From: B33-G16 sp046498285
GTDB lineage: Bacteria > Desulfobacterota > DSM-4660 > Desulfatiglandales > B25-G16
Direction of reading: 5' to 3'
NCBI GenBank assembly: GCA_046498285.1
Contig: JAWOBA010000083.1
Location: forward strand, 1 to 30,225
Length of the DNA: 30,225 bases
Below are positions 8,680 through 15,806 of the stretch, piece after piece. The notes under the pieces were generated by a model that did no database searches, had not been told where the DNA came from, and saw nothing but the letters and a program-made list of their open reading frames with translations. The first letter of the stretch is position 1. Each line of letters opens with the position of its first letter. A program made the translations under genes and the position numbers.

Positions 8680-8799
8680 AAGATATACACGATGATCAAA
8701 CTACTAAGAAATCATTTAGATCCTATTTACCTATCTAAAGATTTTATGGGATTCAGCTCAAAGCCAATACCCTAAATCTAACAAATGGAGGAAATGAAA

Positions 8800-9537
8800 A
8801 TGAAATGCCCAGGACAGGATACCCAGTATTGGAAACCAGATGCAATCTATGAAGTGCCCTGCCCAAAGTGTGGAGAGCCTGTAGAATTCTTTAAGGATGA
8901 GCCTACACGTAAATGCCGGAGCTGTGGCTATAAGGTGGTAAATCCAAAATTAGATTTTGGCTGTGCTGCCTATTGTCCGTTTGCGGCTCAATGCTTAGGT
9001 GAACTCCCACCAGAACTCCTCTCTGAAAGGGAGGATTTGTTAAAAGATAGGGTAGGTATTGAAATGAGGCATTATTTTAAGGGTGACTTTAAACAAGCTA
9101 GCCGTGCAACCAGGGTTGCGAAGTACGCGGAAAAGCTTACTACTGAGGAAATGGGTAACCCTGCAGTGACCATTTCAGCGGCTTATCTGTTCGATATAGG
9201 AATAAAGGAGGCAGAGCGCAAGCACAAGAGCACGGATCCGAAATATAGGGAAATAGAGGGTCCCCCAATTGCTCGTGATATTCTCCATAAACTTAATTCT
9301 AAGAATAAGATGATTGAGGAGGTATGTGAAATAGTAGGTCATCATCAGCCCAGGGCTGAAGAGACTATCAATTTCAAGATTGTTTATGATTCTGATCAGA
9401 TAGTGGCTATGGAGGAAAAAAATAAAGAATCGCCAATGGACAATGACAGGTTATCTGAAATTATAGGTACGGCCTTTCTTACAAAAAGTGGGCGTAAACT
9501 TGCTGAGAGTTTACTTTTACATAGCAAAAAAGAATAA
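8800..9537 (+). CDS. Zinc-ribbon / degenerate HD-domain protein, paralogue B
   Basis: This 245-aa protein is the paralogue of the product at 4921-5649. I start at the ATG at 8800 (MKCPGQDTQ) because GGAGG lies about 8 nt upstream and the N-terminus then aligns with paralogue A. Cysteines C3, C21, C24, C39, C42, C55, C59 and C65 match A one for one. In the HD-like half the HD pair reads F131-D132, the earlier metal His is Arg, and H181-H182 remain. Catalysis by the standard HD mechanism is therefore unlikely. It follows hcp on the same strand with family A copy 2 in between, so co-expression with hcp may be interrupted. Function is unknown; a redox or metal sensor is one possibility. Confidence 0.7.
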   Translation: MKCPGQDTQYWKPDAIYEVPCPKCGEPVEFFKDEPTRKCRSCGYKVVNPKLDFGCAAYCPFAAQCLGELPPELLSEREDLLKDRVGIEMRHYFKGDFKQASRATRVAKYAEKLTTEEMGNPAVTISAAYLFDIGIKEAERKHKSTDPKYREIEGPPIARDILHKLNSKNKMIEEVCEIVGHHQPRAEETINFKIVYDSDQIVAMEEKNKESPMDNDRLSEIIGTAFLTKSGRKLAESLLLHSKKE

Positions 9538-9598
9538 GGTGAAATTTAGGGGGATTATCTCAATCGGCCTATACATTGCTTTTCTAGACACACTAATT

Positions 9599-9841
9599 TT
9601 GACAAACTCGTAAATAGTCTTTTGCGAGCGATTTTGGCCACTTTTGGAAATAGATTCAGGAAATGCTGACCGTTAATCCCGCTGCAAGCGGGACAAATTG
9701 CCCGCCCGCCTCGCCTGAGCGGGTGCGATGGCGGGCAGGTTTGAGGCCGTTAGGTCGAGTTTTTGGCGATTAGCGAAGCATTTGATGAATCCCAAAATGG
9801 GCATCATGAGCGAGTAAAATGACTTTTTACGAAACCATCAA
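9599..9841 (+). mobile_element. Family B foldback element, 243 bp
   Basis: The left end TTGACAAACTCGTAAATAGTC and the inverted right end share the pattern TTGA-N5-TCGTAAA(A/T)AGTC(A/T)TTT, giving imperfect terminal inverted repeats of about 24 bp. The interior has GC-rich hairpins (TCCCGCTGCAAGCGGGA, and a GCCCGCC..GGCGGGC pair). A short ATTT direct repeat may be the target duplication if the ends are placed at TGA, but this is ambiguous. The same terminus recurs inverted at 1-43. No coding capacity is seen. Confidence 0.7.
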
Positions 9842-9884
9842 TTTTATCTTCCCCTCTTTTACTTTTTCTTTCTATAAACTGTTT

Positions 9885-10410
9885 CTATAGCGGGATTCTT
9901 TTTTCAAATTGTTCAACCAGTTCCCTCGTTGCCTGGAGGTATCTGCTGCCGACATCATGGGCCAAAGACAGAATGTATTTCGTTTTATGATCTTTTGATC
10001 TATGGCAGGGTTTTTCTGTTTCTATATGGATTTCCAAAAGGGCACCATTATATTCACCAGTTCATTATCTATCTCTTTCAAATTCAAGATAGCAGTTGTC
10101 TTTAAAGGCACATCTATCTCTCCTGGAAAGGGTGCCTTTTTTCAGTCCGGTAAAAAAACACCCTCTACTCATATTTTACTCCCTTATTCAAAATGTATTC
10201 AAATCCTCGGCCAAAAAGGGCACTATAGAGCGTTATAGGTTCAAAGCTCTGCATTACATATAAAATACCCTATCCAATTTCCATCTTGTTATGGTGTGAT
10301 CGGATTACGGGCAAAAAGTTTCCTTTAAATGGCCTTATATCAAGCACCTGAAATGGTTCCTGTTTTTCTCGCTGTTCTTTTTTCAAGATGCGTCTCTTTT
10401 TTTGCTTCAA
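9885..10410 (-). pseudogene. Broken DUF2249-like protein gene
   Basis: Minus-strand translation gives a protein-like series of pieces in changing frames. The first is LKQKKRRILKKEQ..FQVLDIRPFKGNFLPVI, followed by a stop. Then come GILYVMQSFEPITLYSALF and GRGFEYI, a stop, and RVFFYRTEK. A frame change leads to APFPGEIDVPLKTTAILNL and NELVNIMVPFWKSI, then a stop and KQKNPAID. A last frame change leads to ILSLAHDVGSRYLQATREL and VEQFEKRIPL before the terminal stop. LDIRPF, the QSFEP..LY segment and the GF.EY segment fit a DUF2249-type (TusA-like fold) domain; that assignment is from memory of the pattern. At least three stops and two frameshifts make it non-functional. The plus-strand frame 10002-10238 is its antisense shadow. 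10411-10597 shows nothing recognisable. Confidence 0.65.
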
Positions 10411-10597
10411 GGTAGAATTGTTAAGAGAAATTTACATTGATTGAAGGCAAATTAAAAACATTAGTAGCTATCAATAAGCAGGGAAAAAGATTATGAAATT
10501 TTTGATAACAATAATGGAAAAATAAACCTAGTTATACAATAAACGGTTATGGTTTGGTTGAAATCCTTAGGGAGTGGGTAAAGAAATGGAGTTCCGG

Positions 10598-11284
10598 TTA
10601 AAATAGTTTTGGGTTTTCTGCAAGGTTTTTTAATGAATCTGTGTCAAGAATCCTGACCTTATTCCCCTTACTCTCTATTATTCCTGCCTCCCGCATTTTT
10701 GAAAATATTCTGGAAAGTGTTTCTGGTATGGTTCCAAGAAGACTGGCAAGCTGGCTCTTTGTGATTTCCAGAGTAAATACGTCAGTTCTACCCTCTTCTT
10801 TTACAACATGGAGGAGATATGCGGCTAGTCGGCTTGGGATTTCTTTAAGAGCGAGATCTTCTACCTGAATTGTGAACTGCCGGAGCCGATTTGAAAGAGC
10901 ATCCAGCATATTGAGGGCGATGTATGGATTTTCTTTTATTACATGTATGACCCTATCTCGTGGAAAAAAGAGGGCTTTAGTAGCCTTCATGGCATCTGCA
11001 CTTGCTGGATAGTTTTCTCCAGAAAAGAGCGGAACCGGGCCAAAGATCTCGTGGGGCTTAACGAGTCTTAATATTTTTTCTTTACCTTCAGGTGAAACCT
11101 TGTAGATCTTTACAAAACCAGAGTACACCACAAAAAATCCCTTACCTTCATTGCCTTCTAAAAAGATGGTTTGACCTTTGTCAAAATATTTTTCAACAGC
11201 TATCTCAGCCACGTCACTTAACTGGGTTTCCTGCAATCCTTTGAAGATTGGAATTGCAGAAATTATAATCGCTTTTTCATTCAT
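10598..11284 (-). CDS. CRP/FNR-family transcriptional regulator
   Basis: The protein is 228 aa from the ATG at 11284, which sits just after the stop of the upstream gene; the longer frame from 11332 runs inside that gene. An N-terminal cyclic-nucleotide-binding-like beta-roll spans about 10-120, a dimer helix about 121-145, and a winged helix about 150-215. The recognition helix is IPETLSRIF with E188, S191 and R192, the E-xx-SR pattern that reads TTGA half-sites. There are no cysteines at all, so it is not an Fe-S FNR. A haem or other effector, as in DNR/HcpR, is possible. It is a good candidate to bind the operator at 6530-6547 before hcp. It is probably translated by coupling with the 98-aa gene upstream. 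Confidence 0.88.
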   Translation of the reverse strand: MNEKAIIISAIPIFKGLQETQLSDVAEIAVEKYFDKGQTIFLEGNEGKGFFVVYSGFVKIYKVSPEGKEKILRLVKPHEIFGPVPLFSGENYPASADAMKATKALFFPRDRVIHVIKENPYIALNMLDALSNRLRQFTIQVEDLALKEIPSRLAAYLLHVVKEEGRTDVFTLEITKSQLASLLGTIPETLSRIFSKMREAGIIESKGNKVRILDTDSLKNLAENPKLF

Positions 11285-11285
11285 A

Positions 11286-11582
11286 TTAAATATTTTGTAA
11301 TTTTTCTTCCAGCTGTGATTTTTTCTTCTCAATATCTTCGTTTGATCTTTTAATATTCATGGGCTTCATAATATCATATGTTCCATCTTCAAAAAAGACA
11401 GGGACCTGCAAGAGGTAATCGATATTTTCAGGACATCCTGCAGCAAAGAAATGACCAGGCCTTCTTCCCTGTTTAACGTTATCTTTTATCTTCTCCAGTG
11501 TCTCTAGTGAAATAACCAGACCATGCTGGCCAATAAAACTCTTCACCAAATCCCCAGGTTCAAATAATGTCTTTTTTCCCAT
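11286..11582 (-). CDS. Unknown 98-aa protein coupled to CRP/FNR regulator
   Basis: This soluble 98-aa protein starts MGKKTLFEPGDLVKSF behind GGAGA. Its stop codon is one base from the start codon of the CRP/FNR regulator, implying one transcript and translational coupling. The first 70 residues look like a compact beta-rich fold with GRRPGHFFAAGC and FEDGTYDIMKPMN, and the last 20 are a charged helix. It has one cysteine (in AAGCPENI). I do not recognise the family beyond a vague resemblance to uncharacterised Desulfobacterota proteins. The coupling suggests a partner or modulator of the regulator, which is inference. Confidence 0.7.
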   Translation of the reverse strand: MGKKTLFEPGDLVKSFIGQHGLVISLETLEKIKDNVKQGRRPGHFFAAGCPENIDYLLQVPVFFEDGTYDIMKPMNIKRSNEDIEKKKSQLEEKLQNI

Positions 11583-11749
11583 ATTTATTCTCCATATTTA
11601 TCGCCATCCTTTCATGTCCCATCCGAAATGGTGGAGATAGAGGTGGCTCATGAATTGTTTCCTTTTTTAAGCCCCACCGTGGTGGCGTGGTCATTGAGTT
11701 GGTTAAAACATTAAAATGTAGAAGAGCCCCTTTGAAAAAAGTGCACTAT

Positions 11750-12751
11750 TCACCCATTTATCTTCTCAACAATTTCTTTAAGTGAACTTAATGCAGGGTC
11801 ATTAATTTCCTCTAAAAGGCCCCTAAGTGATTGAAGGGCCGGGGTAATATAGATAAGAAATCTATTTTTTCCCTCAATCTCGCTCAGGTATGAAAAGGCT
11901 CCCAGTATCTGTAGATTTCTCTGAATAGCAATATAGGGATAATACTTTGAAAAGAAACCGGATGTGCCGGAAAAGTGCTTTTTGAGAAGTTTGATATAAT
12001 AGTCATACAGAACCATTATTTCATTTTTTTTCAGTGCTACGTAGGGATCAATTAACAAAGAGGCAAGATCATACTGTAGAGGACCTAAGCGTCCGCCCTG
12101 CCAATCTACTATTCCTATAGTATTGCCTTTGATGATGAGGTTTCTTGACTGAAAATCCCTGTGCAGAAAATAATGGTTATCTGCAAGAGATGCCTGATAA
12201 GAGAGGTATTTAAAAGTGGATTTTAATTCAGAAAAATTTTGCTTCAGACCATGGAGACCTTTCAAGAAATAAGTTAGAAAATAATCTGATTCAAATTTTT
12301 CCATAATAAACCTGTCATATCTTTTAGTGTGATAACACCATTCAGGGTTAAAATCTTGTTTACCATTGAGTTGGATCTGAATCAAAAGCTCAATAACCCT
12401 TGTGTATATATCGATGCGGTTGTTTGATTTGAGAGCAACCTCCTGGAGGCTTATTTTACCCAGATCTTCCATGATAAACCAGCCTTGCTCGAGGTCATAC
12501 CGATAAATGCGGGCAACTGGAATTCCCTTACGAAAGAGATGTTCGCCTATTTTCAGATATGAGTTGTTTTCTTTTTTTGCATTCCCTTGTGTAGATGGAT
12601 TAGCCATCACGATAAATGAGTCCTGATTATTACTCAGTCGATAAAAAATTCTTTTTGATCCATCACCTGGCAATCTTTTCCAGCTAAATCTTTTTGTAAC
12701 GATATAGGTGTCGTGAATATATGATTGGACAAAATTCTTTAGCTTCATCAT
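11750..12751 (-). CDS. APH-fold sugar kinase, AmgK-like
   Basis: This 333-aa aminoglycoside-phosphotransferase-fold kinase has the catalytic loop H197-R-D199-F-Q-S-R-N204 and the metal-binding D216 in GIVDWQGG. It is close in length to AmgK, which phosphorylates MurNAc/GlcNAc at the anomeric position in peptidoglycan recycling. The next gene upstream in the operon (25-bp gap) is a sugar nucleotidyltransferase, the same pairing as AmgK-MurU, and divergent nagZ lies just beyond. Substrate is inferred from this context; other kinase/nucleotidyltransferase pairs make different nucleotide sugars. Two ATGs (12751 and 12748) are possible starts, with only a weak GGTGA upstream. Confidence 0.75.
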   Translation of the reverse strand: MMKLKNFVQSYIHDTYIVTKRFSWKRLPGDGSKRIFYRLSNNQDSFIVMANPSTQGNAKKENNSYLKIGEHLFRKGIPVARIYRYDLEQGWFIMEDLGKISLQEVALKSNNRIDIYTRVIELLIQIQLNGKQDFNPEWCYHTKRYDRFIMEKFESDYFLTYFLKGLHGLKQNFSELKSTFKYLSYQASLADNHYFLHRDFQSRNLIIKGNTIGIVDWQGGRLGPLQYDLASLLIDPYVALKKNEIMVLYDYYIKLLKKHFSGTSGFFSKYYPYIAIQRNLQILGAFSYLSEIEGKNRFLIYITPALQSLRGLLEEINDPALSSLKEIVEKING

Positions 12752-12776
12752 GTAAAGCCGTTCACCGTTATAGAAA

Positions 12777-13688
12777 TTATCGGATGGCTACACCACCAAT
12801 TAGATCTTTTTCCAAAATAACACCAGATGCAACAACACTATCAACTACCTTAATTCCTTCTTTAATAGTCACATCATTCCAGAGAACGGATCTCTGCACC
12901 ATAGCATTTCGCTCTATTAAGCACCTTTTTCCAATAACTGCCCACTCTTGTATGGTCGCACTCGAATCTATGGAGCATTTTTCATCTATGGCACTATTGT
13001 CTGAAGGCAGATAATAGAAATTTGCTCTCAAATAATCGGGTATAGTTCCAATGTCAATCCATCTATGATCAGTAGCAATGTAACCTTTCATGGGTTTTTT
13101 GACATCTATCAGCCGTTTATACACTTCTATAATGTTATATTGTCTCTTATCAGGGATAAAGCTGAGCACCTCGGGATTTATGACGTGAATGCCAGTAAAG
13201 GCTAATGTCCGCTTCAAATCTGTTCCTGAACCGATAGCGAGAATGTTCATTTCTTTGTCTACCCTCACCTTATTATATTGAGGGAAGTCATGCAGCACCA
13301 TCGTCACAAGGTTACTTTTCCTTAGATGGTATTCATAAACATCACCTAAATCTATATCAGTCAAGATGTCTCCATTGATAACAATAAAGGGATCATTGCC
13401 CCAAAAATCGTGGACGTTTTTAATTCCACCACCGGTACCTAAAATTTCTTTTTCGATCCTGACTTCTATCTTTACGCTACGAGGATTATGTTCTAGAAAA
13501 TGATCATATATCATTTGCGAGTGGTGATGGGCATTGATTATTATTTTTTCTATTCCATGGGCCGTAAGGAACTGTATAATCCTATCTATCACAGGCGTAT
13601 TAGCAACTGGTACCAAAGCCTTAGGATAAACACTGGTCAAAGGCCTCAATCTCTCACCCATGCCAGCAGCTAAGATCATTGCTTTCAT
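12777..13688 (-). CDS. Sugar-1-phosphate nucleotidyltransferase, MurU-like with left-handed beta-helix
   Basis: This 303-aa NTP transferase has the signature LAAGMGERLRPLT (6-18), KALVPVANTP, and the GTGGGIKN and NGDILTDID motifs. A C-terminal extension of about 70 residues has hexapeptide-like repeats (CSIDSSATIQEWAVIG, IKEGIKVVDSVV), a left-handed beta-helix absent from Pseudomonas MurU (about 220 aa). It should make an NDP-sugar from the sugar 1-phosphate produced by the downstream kinase. UDP-MurNAc is one candidate product. GDP-mannose or GDP-heptose-type enzymes share the layout, so specificity is open. Start ATG at 13688 has AAAAGG upstream. Confidence 0.8.
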   Translation of the reverse strand: MKAMILAAGMGERLRPLTSVYPKALVPVANTPVIDRIIQFLTAHGIEKIIINAHHHSQMIYDHFLEHNPRSVKIEVRIEKEILGTGGGIKNVHDFWGNDPFIVINGDILTDIDLGDVYEYHLRKSNLVTMVLHDFPQYNKVRVDKEMNILAIGSGTDLKRTLAFTGIHVINPEVLSFIPDKRQYNIIEVYKRLIDVKKPMKGYIATDHRWIDIGTIPDYLRANFYYLPSDNSAIDEKCSIDSSATIQEWAVIGKRCLIERNAMVQRSVLWNDVTIKEGIKVVDSVVASGVILEKDLIGGVAIR

Positions 13689-13945
13689 AATGTTGCCTTT
13701 TTAATTGCATTTATTGTTCAGTAATTATACATCCATTATAAAATAGTTGTTGCACTCATTGTGTTTATAAGGCTTAACATGTACATTAGGAAATAAAAAA
13801 TCTCTTTCAATGAATCATATTAAGGATAATATGTTTTAAAGCCATAGTCTTCAAGCTAAAAAGCTTATTTCTCAGTTCAGGAACCTTGAGAAGATAGATA
13901 CCAAGGGATATCTAAAGTGAACCCAAGAAACCCAAATGTCTCTTA

Positions 13946-15019
13946 ATGATGAATCCAATACTTGATCTTTCAGAGATTACCCAAAAGATTGGTCGGTTAT
14001 TTATAGGGGGCATGCCCGGCCCTGAATTGGATACAAATACCATGAAGCTAATAGCAGATTACCATCTTGGCGGAATTATTTTATTTTCTCGAAATATAGA
14101 GGATCCGATTCAACTTGCTCAGTTGTGTATGGATATACAGAGGGTAGCAATGGAGAATAGTGGCTATCCTGTTTTTCTGGCAATTGATCAGGAGGGTGGC
14201 AGAGTAGCCAGACTTAAACGACCATTTACTCAATTCCCCGGGAATGCAGATATAGGAGGAAGCCCTAACCCAGAAAAAAGCGCCCTCCACTTTGCCGGTA
14301 TAACTGCCGGAGAGATGTCTTTGGTTGGGCTCAATATGAATATGGCCCCAGTGATTGACGTAGCTCAGGTACATATGGACTCTCATCTTGCAGGACGAAG
14401 CTTTTCCCAGGATCCTTTGTTGGTAACTACGTTGGGGAAAATAGTGATCAATGCTCTTCAGCAAGGCGGTATACTGTCTGTTGCCAAACACTTTCCCGGC
14501 TTAGGGAAATCAGATCTTGATCCACACCTACACCTTCCAACTATTCATGCCACTCTTGAAGAGATGGAATCTGTTCATCTACCCCCTTTTCAAGGTGCCA
14601 TAGAGGCAAATGTCTCTGCTATAATGACCTCTCATGCTGTTTATCCAGCACTTGATCCAGGTATGCCGGCTACTCTTTCAGAAACAATTATTAGCAATCT
14701 GTTGCGGGAAAAAATGCGTTTTTCCGGGCTCATTATCTCAGATGATCTAGAGATGGGAGCAATAGCTAAAGAAAGAGGCCTCCCTGAAGGTACAGCAGAT
14801 GCCTTTGAGGCAGGTATCGATCTATTACTTATCTGTGAAAGTCAGTCCCTCCTACTTGATAGTATGGTACTTATAAGAGATAAGATACTAAGGGGAAAAA
14901 TTTCACATGAAAGATTGGAGAAGTCTTTAGAAAGGATTAACAAATACAAAAATCGCTTCCTGTATCCTCACAGAAAAATATCTTTAAAAGCTGTAAAGGA
15001 ATATTTTTTGAGGGATTAA
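13946..15019 (+). CDS. nagZ: NagZ, glycoside hydrolase family 3 beta-N-acetylglucosaminidase
   Basis: This 357-aa cytoplasmic GH3 enzyme would release GlcNAc from muropeptides in cell wall recycling. The AIDQEGGRVARL substrate loop is at 79-90. The KHFPG motif is at 181-185, the acid/base D192-P-H194 follows, and the nucleophile lies in ISDDLEMGA (D266 or D267). The usual KHFPGHG reads KHFPGLG here, with Leu at 186. The ATG at 13946 (or 13949) is the only start before an upstream stop and lacks a clear ribosome site. No signal peptide is seen, as expected. Divergent to the kinase/nucleotidyltransferase pair across 257 bp with no recognisable gene. Confidence 0.88.
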   Translation: MMNPILDLSEITQKIGRLFIGGMPGPELDTNTMKLIADYHLGGIILFSRNIEDPIQLAQLCMDIQRVAMENSGYPVFLAIDQEGGRVARLKRPFTQFPGNADIGGSPNPEKSALHFAGITAGEMSLVGLNMNMAPVIDVAQVHMDSHLAGRSFSQDPLLVTTLGKIVINALQQGGILSVAKHFPGLGKSDLDPHLHLPTIHATLEEMESVHLPPFQGAIEANVSAIMTSHAVYPALDPGMPATLSETIISNLLREKMRFSGLIISDDLEMGAIAKERGLPEGTADAFEAGIDLLLICESQSLLLDSMVLIRDKILRGKISHERLEKSLERINKYKNRFLYPHRKISLKAVKEYFLRD

Positions 15020-15058
15020 AGAATTGTTTAATTTCTCAAAATCAATTGACATTTACCA

Positions 15059-15196
15059 ATGATTATTACGATTCGAGAGTCTATGGGTGGAACTCCGAAC
15101 GAATTCCATAAACTTGGAGCAAAGGGATTTATCAACAAGCCTTATGATATGAAAGTGATGCTGCAAAAAGTTCGTAAGATCATGGATGAGGATTAA
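15059..15196 (+). pseudogene. Response-regulator receiver fragment (C-terminal half)
   Basis: This 45-codon frame reads IITIRESMGGTPNEF, then KLGAKGFINKPYDM, then KVMLQKVRKIMDED and stop. That is the second half of a CheY-like receiver domain, with the conserved Lys-Pro of the GFINKPYD segment. The first half, including the phospho-acceptor Asp and the acidic pair, is missing from the upstream 40 bp. It is therefore most likely a decayed or truncated gene, not a functional receiver. Confidence 0.6.
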
Positions 15197-15231
15197 AGTC
15201 TTACTGTAATGTTCAACATTATTCCTGCTTG

Positions 15232-15744
15232 ATGTCTACTAAACAATCTGATATTTTACATTTGGTAAAGGTATTCAAGGGTGTTCGTGTTTGCGACAAA
15301 GGGGCCTTGATTATATCTATGTGGTTCGGTGCAGGCCTTTTGCCTGGTATGCCAGGAACTTTTGGCACAGCTGGGGCAATACCTTTATTGTTATTACTCA
15401 ATCTTTTGCCCATCAGATACCAAGCGTTATCTTTACTGATAATTATCATAGGGGCGATCTGGTCATCTCATAGAAGTCAATCTATCCTGGGCCGGGTTGA
15501 TCCATGCGAAATCGTTATTGATGAGGTAGCCGGATTTTTATTGACCATTATCTTTATCCCATTTACCTTGAAAAACCTTATAGCAGGGTTTTTTCTTTTT
15601 AGGTTTTTTGATATTTTTAAACCACCTCCGATAAGAATGATAGAACAAAAGGTAAAGGGTGGATGTGGGATTGTTTTCGACGACCTTGCAGCAGGTGTAT
15701 ACGCATATTTATCTTTACGACTTTTTCTATATCTGATTGGATGA
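15232..15744 (+). CDS. pgpA: Phosphatidylglycerophosphatase A
   Basis: This 170-aa inner-membrane phosphatase converts phosphatidylglycerophosphate to phosphatidylglycerol. The family motifs GLLPGMPGTFGT, CEIVIDEVAGFLL, RFFDIFKPPPI and GIVFDDLAAGVYA are all visible. Hydrophobic segments lie around residues 40-70, 95-125 and 145-165. I use the ATG at 15232; a TTG one codon earlier is possible and neither has a good ribosome site. It heads the pgpA-cinA-thpR-recA run, a common order in Desulfobacterota. Confidence 0.9.
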   Translation: MSTKQSDILHLVKVFKGVRVCDKGALIISMWFGAGLLPGMPGTFGTAGAIPLLLLLNLLPIRYQALSLLIIIIGAIWSSHRSQSILGRVDPCEIVIDEVAGFLLTIIFIPFTLKNLIAGFFLFRFFDIFKPPPIRMIEQKVKGGCGIVFDDLAAGVYAYLSLRLFLYLIG

Positions 15745-15806
15745 TGGGATGAAGAAATTTCGGGATTGAGGAATTAAAAAATTAATCACTTCGTATTAAT
15801 GGAATT

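Noticed and set aside
8317..8695. Open frames in family A copy 2 with Pro/Arg/Gly-rich translation
   Set aside because: The composition comes from the GC-rich palindromic insert and the same frames recur in copy 3 at 22257-22526; no ribosome site fits.
10002..10238. 78-codon plus-strand frame
   Set aside because: It is antisense to the decayed DUF2249-like gene, whose minus-strand pieces are far more protein-like.
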